This document shows, in pieces, positions 23,487 through 36,416 of a stretch of 64,000 nt of DNA. Numbering within the stretch: the stretch's first letter is position 1; each line of letters starts with the position of its first letter. The stretch lies in assembly GCA_000231825.2 (NCBI GenBank), contig JH720346.1, positions 197,260 through 261,259 of the forward strand. Direction: 5' to 3'. Source of the stretch: Tetrahymena elliotti 4EA (Eukaryota; Ciliophora; Oligohymenophorea; Hymenostomatida; Tetrahymenidae). The translations under genes were made by a program, and so were the position numbers. The notes below the pieces were generated by a model that made no database searches, was not told the DNA's origin, and was given only the letters and a program-made list of their open reading frames with translations.

Positions 23487-26400
23487 TCACCAACAAATTA
23501 TTAATTTTACTAATCTTTTTAATCTTTTCATAATTTTCACTTTTCTCTTCATACTTTCATAGGAACTCAAATTAAATTTGCTTTTATTAACAAATAAAAT
23601 AATTTTATTATTATTAAATAAAACACAGGAGAGAAAAAAATAAAAGTATTAAATGAGTAATAAAAATTTCAGTAAAATATTAAGTAAATCATTTTTTCTT
23701 TTAAATCCTTTATTTATAAGAAAATTTTTTAAGCTTATTTTTACTTAGCCAAAACAACTAAATATTAGAAATGGTAGGATTTTGTTAACTCTGGTACTAA
23801 TATCGGAACCCTGTCACCAATAACATCCTTACTTTAAAAAAATTAAAAATATTTAAATAGAATCAAGACAAAGAGAAAAAAATAAAAGAATTAATTTTCT
23901 TTAAAAAGCAAAAACAAATTTTAAGAATTAAAATATAGATCAAATACAAATTATTCATGTAATTCAAAGTCTTTATTCATTCAAATAAAAATTTACATTG
24001 AAAAAATATTTTTACTTGATTTTAAGTGTAAGAAACTTGACAGGTAATTATGCTAATTCAGATCCAAATATTTCTGCCCCTTCTTCACTGATAAAGAAAC
24101 CTCTTTTAAAAATAATAAAAAGACAAAATTTATAAAGGAATGCTAAAGGAATGAGAAGAGAATAAATAAAATCTATTTTAATTCAACAAAAAAATTTGTG
24201 AGTAAAATATTTTGTAAATCCAAATAAGAAGTTTATAGTTTGTATGAAATTAATATTTAGAACTATTTCGCAAGTTTTACTTGCTATTCATCCTCTAAAA
24301 AGCAAGCGCTAAATAAAAATTTACATGTTTTAGATTTAATTTCTATTCTTAAAAGGTTAGAATTGTTATTATTTAGTAATAAAGATTATTAAAAGTTGCT
24401 TGTAAAATTCATATGAAAATATTTATTGATTTAAAAATGAATAATTCATGATTCTTACTAAAGTTCAATACTCAAAATTTAGAGCTTAGGGCACTTTGCT
24501 AACTCTTATGCTAATCCTCTAGGGCCCAGATCTCCAATTTAATTCCTTTTAACAATTATAAAGATATTAGTTAAACTAAGAAATAATTTTAAAATATAAA
24601 ATCAAAGATATTTTTTTGTTAATAGTTGGAATTAAAAAATTATCTTTACCTAGACCAGTTTAGAGTCAAATTTTTGAGATTTTAGTATTTTGCTAACTCA
24701 GATCCTAATAATTTGGGGCCTATTTCGCGAATCTTATTTAACCTTTTAAAAACATAAATTTTGAATGAACAAATATACCAAAAAACTAAATAAAAGAATT
24801 GATATAATTTGAAAATAAACTTAATATTGATTGAAACGTTTTTTTTACTATAATTCAAGAGTAAGGGTTTAGAGATTAGAGCATTTTGCTAATTCACATC
24901 CTAATCCTTATACCCCTGCATCACGAATGTCATTTCCACTTTTAAAAATGTTAAAAAATAAATAATAAAATATTTAAAGAATGACAAAACAATAATGATG
25001 CAAAATTAATTAAAAAAACTTTAAATGAAAATCAATCCCCAAAATATGAAGAGAATCAAAATTTTTGTTTGTAAAAATAAGCTCTTTATTTATTCAACAA
25101 ATTCGTATTTAAAATCTATTTTACTTTAGATCAATAATCAAAGTTTAGAGATTAGAGCATTTTGCTAAACCAGATCCTAATCCTTATGCACCAGCGGAGC
25201 TTATATTATTTTCCCTTTTAAAAATTATATAAATTGTATTTAAAAATATTTAAGGAATGAGTGATATTAAATAACAAAATGAACTTAAAAAAAGAGTATT
25301 AAATAATAAAATGATTATAATTTCAAAATAAAATGATAAAACAATAATGATGTGAAATTAATGAGAAATATGCTAAATGAAAATTAATCCCAAAATTTTT
25401 GTTTGTAAAAATAATCTCTTTATTTATTCAACAAATTCGTATTTAAAATTTATTTTTACTTTAGATCAATAATCAAAGTTTAGAGATTAGAGCATTTTGC
25501 TAAACCATATCCTAATCCTTATGCACCAGCGGAGCTTATATTATTTTCCCTTTTAAAAATTATATAAATTGCATTTAAAAATATTTAAGGAATGAGTGAT
25601 ATCAAATAACAAAATGAACTTAAAAAAAGATTATTAAATAATAATATGATTATAATTTCAAAAAAATCAATGTTTATTAATTAATTCCAAACAGAGATCT
25701 TTTGATTAAACTCTTTATTTATTTGGAAGATTCAATTAATGTTGAAAAATATTTTTACCAGAGGATAAGAGATAATTTTGAGAGATTCTAACATTTTACA
25801 AAACCAGATACTAATTCTTTTATTCCCTCATTATTAATATTATTATTCCTTTTAAAATTTAATAAAAATAAATTTAATATAGAAAAATATTAAGAATGAT
25901 AAAAAATGATTTTAATTTGAAAAAATACTAATTGATAAATTAGCAAAATATAAAGTAAAAATATTAATAGTTTATAATCAAATTAGAAACAAGTTTTATA
26001 TTTACGAGAGATTAAGCTTCAATTTTTCGAGATTAGAACAATACGCTAACTCAGAGCCTAATCTTTTTGCACCATTTCCCCCTATATTATTGTCACTATT
26101 AAAAAATTTTAAACAAAAAAAATTAAGAAATATTTTTAAAAAATAAAGAAATTAATTTAATTTTAAAATATTAAAATAATTACTGTAGATAAAGAGTTAA
26201 AGTTGAGAGTTTAGAGCATTTTACTAACTAAGACCCTAATTCTTATGCACCTGCTTCTCCTATATTTTTATTCCTTTAAAACCAATATTAAATTAAAAAA
26301 AATGGTTTTATAGTAAAACATAAATAAATTGTTAAATAAATTTATTTGAATAAATGACTCAAGCTTGGTTGAAAAAAATATAAATTAAATCTAAATTAGC

Positions 26401-27136
26401 CATTTATCATTCATAGAATAAAAATAGCTATTCTAAAAAAAGTTTTTTATTGAAAATAATTTTACCAAAGATAAAGATTCAAATTTTAGAGATTAGTGCA
26501 TTTTGCTAAACTAGATCCTAATTTTTATGTACCAACTGCCCCAATTTCATCGGATCTTTAAAAAAAATATATATTCAATAAAAAATTATTTAAAGAATGA
26601 AGAAATAAAAATATGTGAAGTAAATTTGATCACAATTTCTTAAATATCAAAATCCTCTTGATAGTTTATCAATTACTGTTTTTGATAAAAATTAAATGAA
26701 ATATAAATACACTATTTTACTTGAAATAAAGATATAAAGTTTAGAGATGAGTGTATTTTCCTAGCTCAGATATTAATTATTATACACCCTCTTAGTCAAT
26801 TTTATCCCTATTAACAAATTATAAAAATATTTTGTTTTGTTTAATATCCTTAAATACACAGAAAAAAAATGAAAATATTTTTAATAGAAATTTATAAACA
26901 AAATACCAATTAAACCCAAGATAGTTATTGATAAAATAAAATCTTTATTAATTGAAACTTTGTGAATAGATTGGAGCAATCTTCTTTTTAAAATATTTAA
27001 AGTTCAAATTTAAAAGTCCATATTATTTAAAGAAAACTAAAGTATTTTACCAAAAAGAAATATTTAGGTCTAATTAAGAGTATAAATTACAGTTTAGTAG
27101 CTTTTAATTAATAAAAATAAAAATTTATTTCCACAT
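23487..27136 (-). CDS. Leucine-rich repeat protein A, twelve single-repeat exons
   Basis: Fourteen exons: 27051-27136, 26721-26807, 26466-26555, 26184-26273, 26006-26095, 25759-25848, 25460-25549, 25125-25214, 24849-24938, 24650-24742, 24459-24545, 24016-24102, 23745-23831 and 23487-23580; 416 aa. Middle exons are 87, 90 or 93 nt, each encoding one LRR (for example NNISSAGAQGLGSGLAKC) in the same phase. The central repeats follow the consensus well, while those from 23745 to 24102 are strongly diverged. The final exon ends KRLKRLVKLIICW then TGA. Start: the ATG at 27180, which aligns with the start of gene B, is out of phase because exon 1 has gained 2 nt in a T run. The ATG at 27136 restores the frame and shortens the N-terminal cap to 28 residues. 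That start is my inference; the gene may be slightly damaged. The role is likely protein binding through the solenoid. Confidence 0.75.
24982..25664. repeat. Recent tandem duplication of an LRR exon plus flanking intron
   Basis: Block 1 (about 24982-25332) and block 2 (about 25333-25664) each contain one LRR exon of gene A with its flanking intron sequence. The exon pair at 25125-25214 and 25460-25549 is offset by 335 bp and differs at only one or two bases; intron sequence is also conserved except for small indels. No other exon pair in the array is this similar. Confidence 0.85.
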
Positions 27137-27745
27137 CTAAAAAGAAATTGAAGTACCTAATCAAGAGTGTCGATTTTCATTTTATTCCCTATTATTAATG
27201 GAATATTTTTAGTATCTTTTCGAGATTATATTTTTTAGCTAAAAAAAATTATTATGAATTATTTTATTGACACTTGCATATAAAAATAACAAAATATAAA
27301 GTTAGCTACCAAATCAAATAAATATTTCATTATAAATATTTGCATTCCCCCCTTCCCCCTTTTTCCAAAATCTTAATAATGACTAATATAATGAAGAGAT
27401 AAGTAGGTGGGTGATTGATTAATGATGATATTTTATTATTTAAATATCTGGAGATACTAATTAAAGAAGATCTTCATTATATTGATTTTCTATTCTTTAT
27501 ATGAAATACAAAATGAACCATCATTATCAATTTAACTCTGAGCTTATTTCTTTTCCATTTATTTTAACATTCTATGAATTAATTTAGATTAAAAATATGT
27601 ATTTATGAACTTGAACAGATAACATGTAATTATTGATACGTTTTTGTTAATATTATTAATATATATTCAAATTAGCATTAATTTGAAGTATTTATTATAA
27701 ATGATTAGAATGAATGATTTTATTAATTATTTAGATAATAATGTT
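27137..27745. other. Spacer upstream of LRR gene A
   Basis: Holds the promoter side of gene A and the 3' flank of the cysteine-rich membrane protein gene. A pyrimidine run, C6-TT-C5-T5-CC, lies at 27347-27366, so the LRR coding strand is G-rich there. Nothing else recognised. Confidence 0.5.
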
Positions 27746-30340
27746 TCACTTGAATAGCTAATAGTTATCGTTATTTTAATTATTTTACAAATTTTTTTTT
27801 CTTGCATATCTGTACAAGTAAAATATTAACAATATGGCTAATAAGCAAGCGGCTATTATTAATAAGATTTGAATAAATCTATTTTCAGAAGAATCTTGTT
27901 GTTTTTGATCATTATTTTTTTATTTATTTATGTTTTCAGTACCACTTTTGTTTTGATTTTACTCTTTTTCAGTTAGATTATTATCTTATTCTTTGTTAGA
28001 TTGTTCATCACACTCTTCATCTGTACTATTATTATTTTTACAATTTTTCTGACATATTTTTTAATCCTATAAATCATAAGATTGATAACATTTTAAGCAT
28101 CTTTCATATTCGCATACCTAACAATTCTTTATCTTACAAAGAGATGACTCGTATTTTTTACTATCATCTTTTTCTCCATAAACCGATGGTTAGTTTATTA
28201 TTAACTAATCTGATATATTAACTTCACACTAATGAGAAGAAGGAGAATTAATAACAGACATACACTTTTTAGTGACATTTACAACATTATCATCGATGGA
28301 ATAGATAGGGTCATATATTTTATCCTTAAAACAAATATTTTAATGGTAAATATATCTCAACCTACATGTTTGACATACAATTTTATTATTGTTGTCATAA
28401 TATGCTTCTTAGCAGTCTGGAAAATAGGCATCACTTAAACACATTTTTTAATATCTAAAAAGAACCGACCCTAAATAAATTAAATCACAATTAATCTTTT
28501 TGTTTGCTACAGATTTGACTGCATTTTAATTTATTTCACCCTAGTTATAAAGAGTCCCATCAGGCTTTTATATATCTCTAAGGTTTGAGTTTTTATCACA
28601 TTTTTTTCTAAATATTTAACTGTCATATCTGTAAATGTATGGGATGTATCCTTCTTCACATTCTAAACACTATTCTTGATTTTCATGAACTTTGCAATTC
28701 GATATACCTTAGATGCATTGTGTTTTTGCTGCATAAAATCCTGATTAGCACTAAATGCAATAAATTCCATCCAAGCTATATTTCAAGCAGTTTTATATTT
28801 ATTTTGGAACATAATTATATTCTTTTGAGCAGATAAACATGGTTGGTTTTTGAGTCTTTATTTCTTCTTCTATTTCCATAAATTATGAGTGAGTTTGATC
28901 ATCAAGCTCTACCCTTTTAAGGTAAAGTCCATTTTCACATTAAATACATGATTCATATAAAGAGTCATAAATATAGCATCCTGAAATAGGATAATTAATT
29001 CTTTTCATGCAAAATATTGAAAATTAAATTTAAGCCACAAACCTATATTTAATTAAATTTTTTAGAGCTATTTCTTTTATATCAGGTAACTCATAGTTGA
29101 AAGTAAAATACTTAGATTATATTGAAGCATAATATGCTTCATCAGCGCATTCTAAAGTTAAACAAGAATCTCTATTTGGATCATGATTCTTGCAAAACTA
29201 AGATTTTAATCTAAGAACGCAATGACCTTAAAATAAATAGTTTAAATCATTCTATTTGCACTGTAAACAATTTCCATTTGTTGAGTATAATTCACAAGAA
29301 TTGTCTAATGAAACATATGATTTTTCACAATTATTAGTTAATTCGTTCAATTAGTAAGGAGACTCACATGCGATACAGATATTTGGATTTAAGGGATGCA
29401 ACATTTTACAATGATCCATTGCAATGCATTCAAAAAATTAGATTCGATAAAAAGGCTAGCATTAAATACATACTTGCTTTAAGTCTATATAATCATAGTT
29501 GGTACATTTTGAAGTAAATATATTTGTGCATTTCTAACCATTCTTTTATAAAGCAACATTCGATTAGCAAGTTTTACAAACCGCTCTATTTAAATATTGT
29601 TCGCAAAAATGAATTTTTCTTTGAAATGGTTGAGAGTAGTCTTTATGGAAACAGCCATTTAGTGTATCAAAGTATTTATTGTTATCAAAACAAACAATTT
29701 AGTTAGAGTGAGAAACTGCAGAGTCTACTAGATGGGCATTAATAAAATCATTTAAGTAAACAGAAAGACCATTAGGAGCCTCACTTGGGAGAAAATAATC
29801 AAAGTATTTAATACATTTTTCTAAAAATGAATCATAAAGTTAACAGAAAGTAGGGTATTTCATATGGTCTTTGTGTATAATTTATAATTTAACATCTAAA
29901 ATATATCCAAATCTAGGCATTAAACAACTTTCATAATTCTTTGAAGCAATTGCACACCTATCATTTTGATAGTATTGATCAGTAAAAGAATACTTTCCAT
30001 CAATTATTTCAATTCCATCTAGTGCTTCTGCACATTTACCTTAGCTATCTAATCTCTTGCAGTTTAATAATGATAAATTACTTATTTCTTCTCTTATATT
30101 CAAACATGTTTTATAATCACTAGTCAGCACTCTCATTTTCAAGCATTTAATACATAAAGCAATGCTATTTGGACTATCTCTATCATTTAAAGTGGCAACA
30201 TAAATTTACTAAACACAAAAAGGAATAACTGATCCATTATTATTGATTTCATAAATTCCTTAACACATTATTGGTATGATGTAAGCTAAATAGATAATAA
30301 ATAACCATTATTTTTTTATACAAAATCTTATCTTAGTCAT
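27746..30340 (-). CDS. Cysteine-rich single-pass membrane protein
   Basis: Single exon, 864 aa, no TGA within. The N-terminus has a basic start followed by a hydrophobic stretch (WLFIIYLAYIIPIMC, residues about 12-26), a probable signal peptide. About 790 residues of extracellular sequence follow, with regularly spaced CxxC pairs (such as CIKC, CKTC, CIQC, CIAC, CLQC, CQTC, CLKC), resembling the furin-like/growth-factor-receptor cysteine-rich modules common in ciliate surface proteins. Near the C-terminus, after an acidic Asn/Gln-rich linker, one transmembrane helix (about residues 822-845, FIQILLIIAACLLAILLIFY) is followed by a short basic tail (RYARKKN). The topology predicts a surface or endomembrane receptor-like protein with a tiny cytoplasmic part and no signalling domain. 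Ligand and function are unknown. Start chosen as the ATG directly before the signal sequence. Confidence 0.82.
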
Positions 30341-30439
30341 AATTAGCTAAATTGTGATATTTAAAAATTCTGCTATGATTAATTAGAAATTATAATTCTA
30401 AAGATATAATATCTGCCCTTAAAATTAATTGAAACCTAA

Positions 30440-30487
<48 letters not shown>

Positions 30488-32469
30488 GATCTGAAAGTAA
30501 TATTCCTTTCTTAGCTTACTTTCTACCTTTTTATCTACAATTATAAAAGTAACTATTTTATTTTTGAAGTATTCTTTTGTATTATTTAAAATATTTATCA
30601 AATAAAGTATTTCCTAAAATAATCAAAGCACACTAATTTATAGATAATTCATCTACAATTTAGCCAAAAATGAACTCTTACCTAAATTTCTATTTTCTAC
30701 GGAAAAAATAAATAAATTTAGTCTATCTAAAACTCAAAAAATCTAAATTTTTTTTAAAAAAATAATTTAAAAATCTTCATAATTCATTTAATTTTAGAGA
30801 GCTCATTTAAATTTATTTAAAATGAATTAAATTTATTTTTAAATTTATATTGTATACAATTTAACATTAAACAAGAAGTTGAATAGAATAAAAAAAATAC
30901 TTGAATGAAAAGAATATTAATTTTGCTATTTTAGAGGTATTGGAAATATTATTAATACTTTCATAATAAAAGCTTACTTTATGTTAAAATTAAATAGTTT
31001 ATTTAAATTTATTTTTATGAGTTTATTTTAAAAAGAAAGCGAAATGATAAAAATCTTATTTAATAAAATAATATTGATAAATTAATATTAAAATTACCTA
31101 TTGTTTTTAAAACATTTTTTAGGCATTTGATTTTCTATTAATATTTTAATAATAGAAACTTACTTGATATAATATCTTTTTAAATTTATTTTTTGTGAAT
31201 TAAATTAAAACAAGATTTAAAATTTCATTTTTTTAAAAATTTACTTTAAGATAAATATATTTTTTAGTAAAAAGAATGCTAATAAATTATTAAAAAATTA
31301 TAGTATTTTACAACTTTTTTGAAATTCTATTTATATTTATTTTCTTTACAAATTTTATTTAAAGTATTTGAATAATAAAAAAATGACTTTTATGCTATCA
31401 CTCTATATACAATAATGTATTAACATGCATTTATCAAGATAAAATTAAAAATCTACTTTCAAAAATACAAATTTAATTTAAAATTTATTTTTTTCAGAGC
31501 AAAATAAAATATTTTCAAAAAAAACAAAGGAGATTTTTGAATTAATTATTTGTATTCTTCTCTAAATGTAATATTATTTTCCCTATTTTGAATTATATTT
31601 CACAAAGAAAAAAGCATTATTTTTTACTTTACTTTATTTTTAAAATGAAGGTAATAAATAACACATAGATAATAAAAACAAAAAAATAATTTGCTTTTCA
31701 TAATTAAAATGCTAAAAATATTTTTAAAATTTGAGATTGATATGTAAATGAGTAGAGCTTTTATTTAAGATAGTCGTTAATTAGTTTTTTAACGAATTAT
31801 GCATTGAATATTAAAAAAATACTGAAAAACTATGAAAAAATGAGATGAAATAAATTATGTTGATACTTACTATATAAAAGAAAAATTTATGCAAAATAAG
31901 TTTTAGATGTGATACAGGCATGCATACTAATGGAAATAAAATTGTTAAAAGGACAATTTGATTTGATTTGATTTCTTTTAATAATTTTTCAATAATTTAG
32001 CAGAATGAAATAAATGAATGAATAAGTGAAGGAATGAGGAATAAGACTGATGAGTTATCACCAAAATCATATATAAATTAAATTCTAAAAATAAATAAGA
32101 AGAAAAAAGAAAACAAAGTTTGTACTTCTTAATTGAAATTTGTAATTAAGTTAAACCAAAAAATAATAAGCAAACAAAGCATAAAGTAAAGTAATAATTC
32201 AAAGAAAGACCAAGTAAAAAAATACTCCTAGTCTTTTTGAGAGAATGAAAGTGAATAAAAATTATGTAAGAAATAAATTAATGGAGCAAGCAATTTCATC
32301 TTTAAAAATTAAAAAAGAATCTGAAAAAAGTTTTTAATGAATAATTTAATATTTTATTTAATTAAATGCTATTTTCAAACAATTAATTGTTTTATTCTAA
32401 AGAACCTGCTTTTCATTATTAGCTTTATCTTCTTTTTCAATATTTCAAATTATCTTTTCTAAAATTAAG
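30341..32469. other. Divergent AT-rich intergenic region
   Basis: Lies between the membrane-protein gene (minus) and GSK3 copy 1 (plus), so both promoters are here. It contains an (AAAT)n microsatellite at 30437-30486. The rest is A/T-rich with no recognised gene. Confidence 0.5.
30437..30486. repeat. (AAAT)n microsatellite
   Basis: An uninterrupted run of about twelve AAAT units. Confidence 0.95.
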
Positions 32470-34556
32470 ATGAATATGAGGGTACCTACTCAAAATTATG
32501 ATAAGGAGGTACTCCCAACATAAGCAGATGAAGGTATAGGTTCTAGAGTTCATACAGTTGGATCTATGAAAGAAAATGAATACCAAAAGAAGTAATAATA
32601 ATAAAAGGTATAATTTAAATTTTTTTCTTTTCTTTAAATGATATCGTTGCGAGTTGTAAACGAATATAAATAAAATGCATATTTTATGCTGGATTTGAAT
32701 GAAACATTATTTATATTAAAAACAGTAAGCAGGAAACTACACATATACTATAGTTGGTGATGAAGATAAAGTAGTTGGAAGTGGAACTTTTGGAGTTGTC
32801 TATTAAGTAATTCTTTTTATGTTTTGTTTATAATGTCTGTTGAATAATTAATAGAATAAAGCCATTATTAATGTTTATATTTTTATCACTGTTGCTGCTG
32901 TTAAAACAATGAACTAATTATATAATTTAACTAAACTAGGCAACAACTAAAGAAACTGGAGAAGTAGTTGCTATAAAAAAAGTATTCCAAGATAAAAGAT
33001 ACAAAAACAGAGAATTGCAAATGATGAAAGAAATAGGAAACCACCCTAACGTTATCAAGCTGAGAAACTATTACTATTCATATGGAAATAATGTAAGCAC
33101 ATAGAATTTAACTTTCAATAAATGTTAATTTAAATTTTTTTAAAAATTATCTCTCTCTCAAAATAAAAATCAATCACCCAAATTACAATTTAGTCCCTAT
33201 TTCTCATTATTTATTATTTTATTAGCTTTTTATCTACATAAAATAAATATTTATTCACTTATTTTTAATTTATTTTTCATCCGTTCGATCGATCATACAC
33301 ATAACCAATCATTCAATCAATCAATTATTCATTCATTAAACCAATCATTAAATCATTCATTCATTCATCCAATCAAACAATAAAAATTTGAACTGTATGG
33401 ATCAATCCCAAACGATTTTTTAAAAATCTTAGATATATTCATCATATGTATTTGATTGAGTTTTGAGTTATTAGATTTGAATATATAATTAAAAAATTAT
33501 TAATTTGATCTTATAAAATAGCCTGATGAAGTCTATCTCCATTTGGTTATGGATTTTGTTCCAGAGACTCTCTATAAAGTGATTAGATACTACAGCAAAA
33601 AATATAAAGGAAATTTCCCCAACATATTACTTAAATACTATTCTTACTAAATGTTAAGATCTCTTGCTTATATTCATGGAATCAACATTTGTCATAGAGA
33701 TATTAAGCCTCAAAATATTTTAGTTGACCCCAGAAATCATAATCTTAAAATGTGCGACTTCGGTTCAGCAAAAAAGCTTGTTCCTGGTGAATCTAATATT
33801 TCATACATTTGCAGCAGGTATTCTATTAAATTGTATTTATTTTAAGCATTTTATGCTAATACCATTCATTCTATAATAGATGCTATAGAGCCCCTGAATT
33901 AATGTTTTAAGCTACTCAATATACCCATGCTATTGATGTATGGTCAGTGGGTTGTGTGATAGCTGAAATGGTTCTCGGATAACCAATTTTCATTGGAGAA
34001 TCTAGTGTTGACTAACTAATTGAGATAATTAAAGTTTTAGGTACTCCTACTTAATAGCAAGTAATTAAATTTATTAAGCAATTGAATACTTTATGTTTCA
34101 TTTAAAATTTTAAAAGTTTTTAATTGATTTTTTTAAAAACTTGTTTGTTAATATGAAATATAGATATTTGCTATGAATCCTGATCATTAAGGTACTAAAA
34201 TGCCAAATATTAAACCTACTCCTTGGACTAAAGTCTTCTAACACTGTAAGATTGATCCCTTAGCCATTGACTTGATTTCTAAGATCTTAGTTTATAACCC
34301 AGAGAAGCGTTTAAGCCCCTTAGAAGCTTTATTACATCCTTTCTTTGAGGAATTGAGAAACCCAAAATGCAGAATAAATGGAAAATCACTTGATAATCTA
34401 TTCAATTTTACTGAAGGTAAATATCAACAAATTTTGAACTTAACTAAAAACATTTTTTTAATTATAGCTGAAATAGGTCCTAACGAGGAACTTCTCTAGA
34501 GACTTATTCCAGACTGGTATGTTTAATAGATCACTGAAGCCTAAAACATATATTGA
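32470..34556 (+). CDS. Glycogen synthase kinase 3 / shaggy-type kinase, copy 1
   Basis: Seven exons: 32470-32607, 32726-32806, 32940-33092, 33522-33817, 33880-34060, 34164-34416 and 34468-34556; 396 aa. The Gly loop is [11 protein letters not shown] and the ATP-binding lysine is Lys86 in VAIKKV. The catalytic loop is HRDIKPQN (Asp184) and the metal-binding motif is CDFG (Asp203). GSK3 hallmarks include NREL and SAKKL, which help form the pocket for primed substrates, and ISYICSR with Tyr219 at the activating-tyrosine position. The sequence then reads RCYRAPE, so the usual second position of the RYY motif is Cys here. The C-lobe ends with NPKCRINGK and LFNFTE as in animal GSK3. GSK3 is a cytoplasmic and nuclear Ser/Thr kinase acting on pre-phosphorylated substrates; ciliate targets are unknown. 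The intron at 33093-33521 contains an ATTC/AATC-rich simple repeat. Confidence 0.93.
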
Positions 34557-36416
34557 TGGCTTTACTAGGCTCAATTAATAAATGGCTGCTGAGTGGCTTA
34601 CTTTTCCAAATGTACTCTTATAAATTAATTTATCTATCAATTTGAGCAAAAAAAATAATAAACAAATAAATAAATAAAGACATCTCATAAGAAAATATCA
34701 ATAAAATCCAAACAATTATATAAAAACAAATAAATAAATATACTAAATTAGCTGATAAATCAAATAGTGTATAGGAGAATAGAGAAATGTTGATATTAAA
34801 AAATAGTAATGCATACTCAAAATAGATTTTTCTCTTTCAAATTACTAAATTTGATTTCAAATAAACAAAGTAAATTAAAGTGTTCATCTGATAATATCAT
34901 AATATAAAAAATAAAATAAACAGCTAAATAACACTTATCAAAAGCATGCGATTAAATATATTTCATGATTTTAATTAGCATGAAATAACTGTTATTATTA
35001 CAATATAAATTCATCACTAAAAAATATTTTATATTTACTTTTAATTGCAAGTCAACTCAATATAACTTTGTATATTTGTGTATTCATATTGAGCTTTTAT
35101 CTCCTATATTTATCATCTCAACCATTATTTTTTTAACTCACTTTTTTCTTTAAAATTCTTAATTTTTACCAGTTAAAAAATTCTATCAATCAACACATGT
35201 CAGATTTATTTACATCTCTATAAATTTTAAAAATGCAATGAACAAATAAATAACCGAATTAAGTTTAAATTATAATTCAATTTACTTGCAAACTATTGTA
35301 TTTCTTAAACAAACATGTCAAATTAAAAAATTAAATGATTATTCATTTTTCTATTTTAATTGCAAAGAAATATTTTTTTTAGTTGAATATCAATTAATGA
35401 TAAAAAAATTGCTTACTTTTAACAATAATCTTCATAAATGAATAAATAATAAATGGATGGATGGATGATAGAGATTTCTAAAATTCATTTCATGATTGAA
35501 GAATTGAAAAAAAAAAATTGTAAAATAAAATATGTTTATTATAACTTGAAAAAGATGATTATAATGATTTAACTACTTAAACTAAAAAATATGTATTTGA
35601 GTTTTGTTCAGGTTTTCTATAATTAAAAATCAATAAGTTAAAAAAAAGTAGAATCTTAAATATTGTTATAATCTACTTTATACTTTAGGATATTATTTGA
35701 TGATATAAAAAATATAGCAAATAACAAAAATAAAACTTCTAAATCATGGATACTGGTTTGTTAAATTATTTTTTTTACAATGTTTATTCACTAAGATGAA
35801 ATTTATAATTATAACCAAAAAGAAATATTAATTATTAAAGCAAAATTTAAGATAAATTAATTCTTTGAAACTAAAAATAAAAAATTGAAAAGTATTTGAG
35901 AATAATTGAAAGATGAAATAATTGACTTATATTAATTGTGGATTCATATAAATTTTACCATTAAATATTATTTTATTAAAATATAACAAGTTTTAAATAC
36001 CATACAAATTTAATGAAGAGTAATTTGTTTTCAAATTTTAATATTGATTAATTTATTCAATTTAAATAATTTATAATTGTGACAAAATCTTAGAATTAAA
36101 TGGATATATCGTTCTTGACTTTACTTGGTAATGCATATTTTAATTAATATTATGTGGTCGTAATAATATTCAATTGATTACTTCACATTTTTTGTTTAAT
36201 AAATTGATAAAAACATTCTCTTTTGGTATCTCAATTTAAAAATAATAATTAAAAATAATATTTATTATTTTTTTGCAAACAAAATATTCAAACAAACAAA
36301 CAATCTCTCTTGACCAATTTCATTCATAGAGTTACTAGCTTAAGTTAGATTAGAAAAAGCAAAGTCTACTTGACACTAAATTAAAAGGAATAGTTTCTAT
36401 ACTAAAAGGTTTAAAA
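34557..36416. other. AT-rich spacer between the two GSK3 genes
   Basis: About 1.9 kb between head-to-tail kinase genes; it holds the 3' flank of copy 1 and the promoter of copy 2. Short TGGA and AAAT runs occur (for example near 35440-35470). No kinase remnant or other gene seen. Confidence 0.5.

Noticed and set aside
18177..27136. Regularly spaced similar 90-bp units with dissimilar spacers, superficially like a CRISPR array.
   Set aside because: The units are too long and diverged for CRISPR repeats, encode LRRs in frame and are bounded by splice sites; the organism is a eukaryote.
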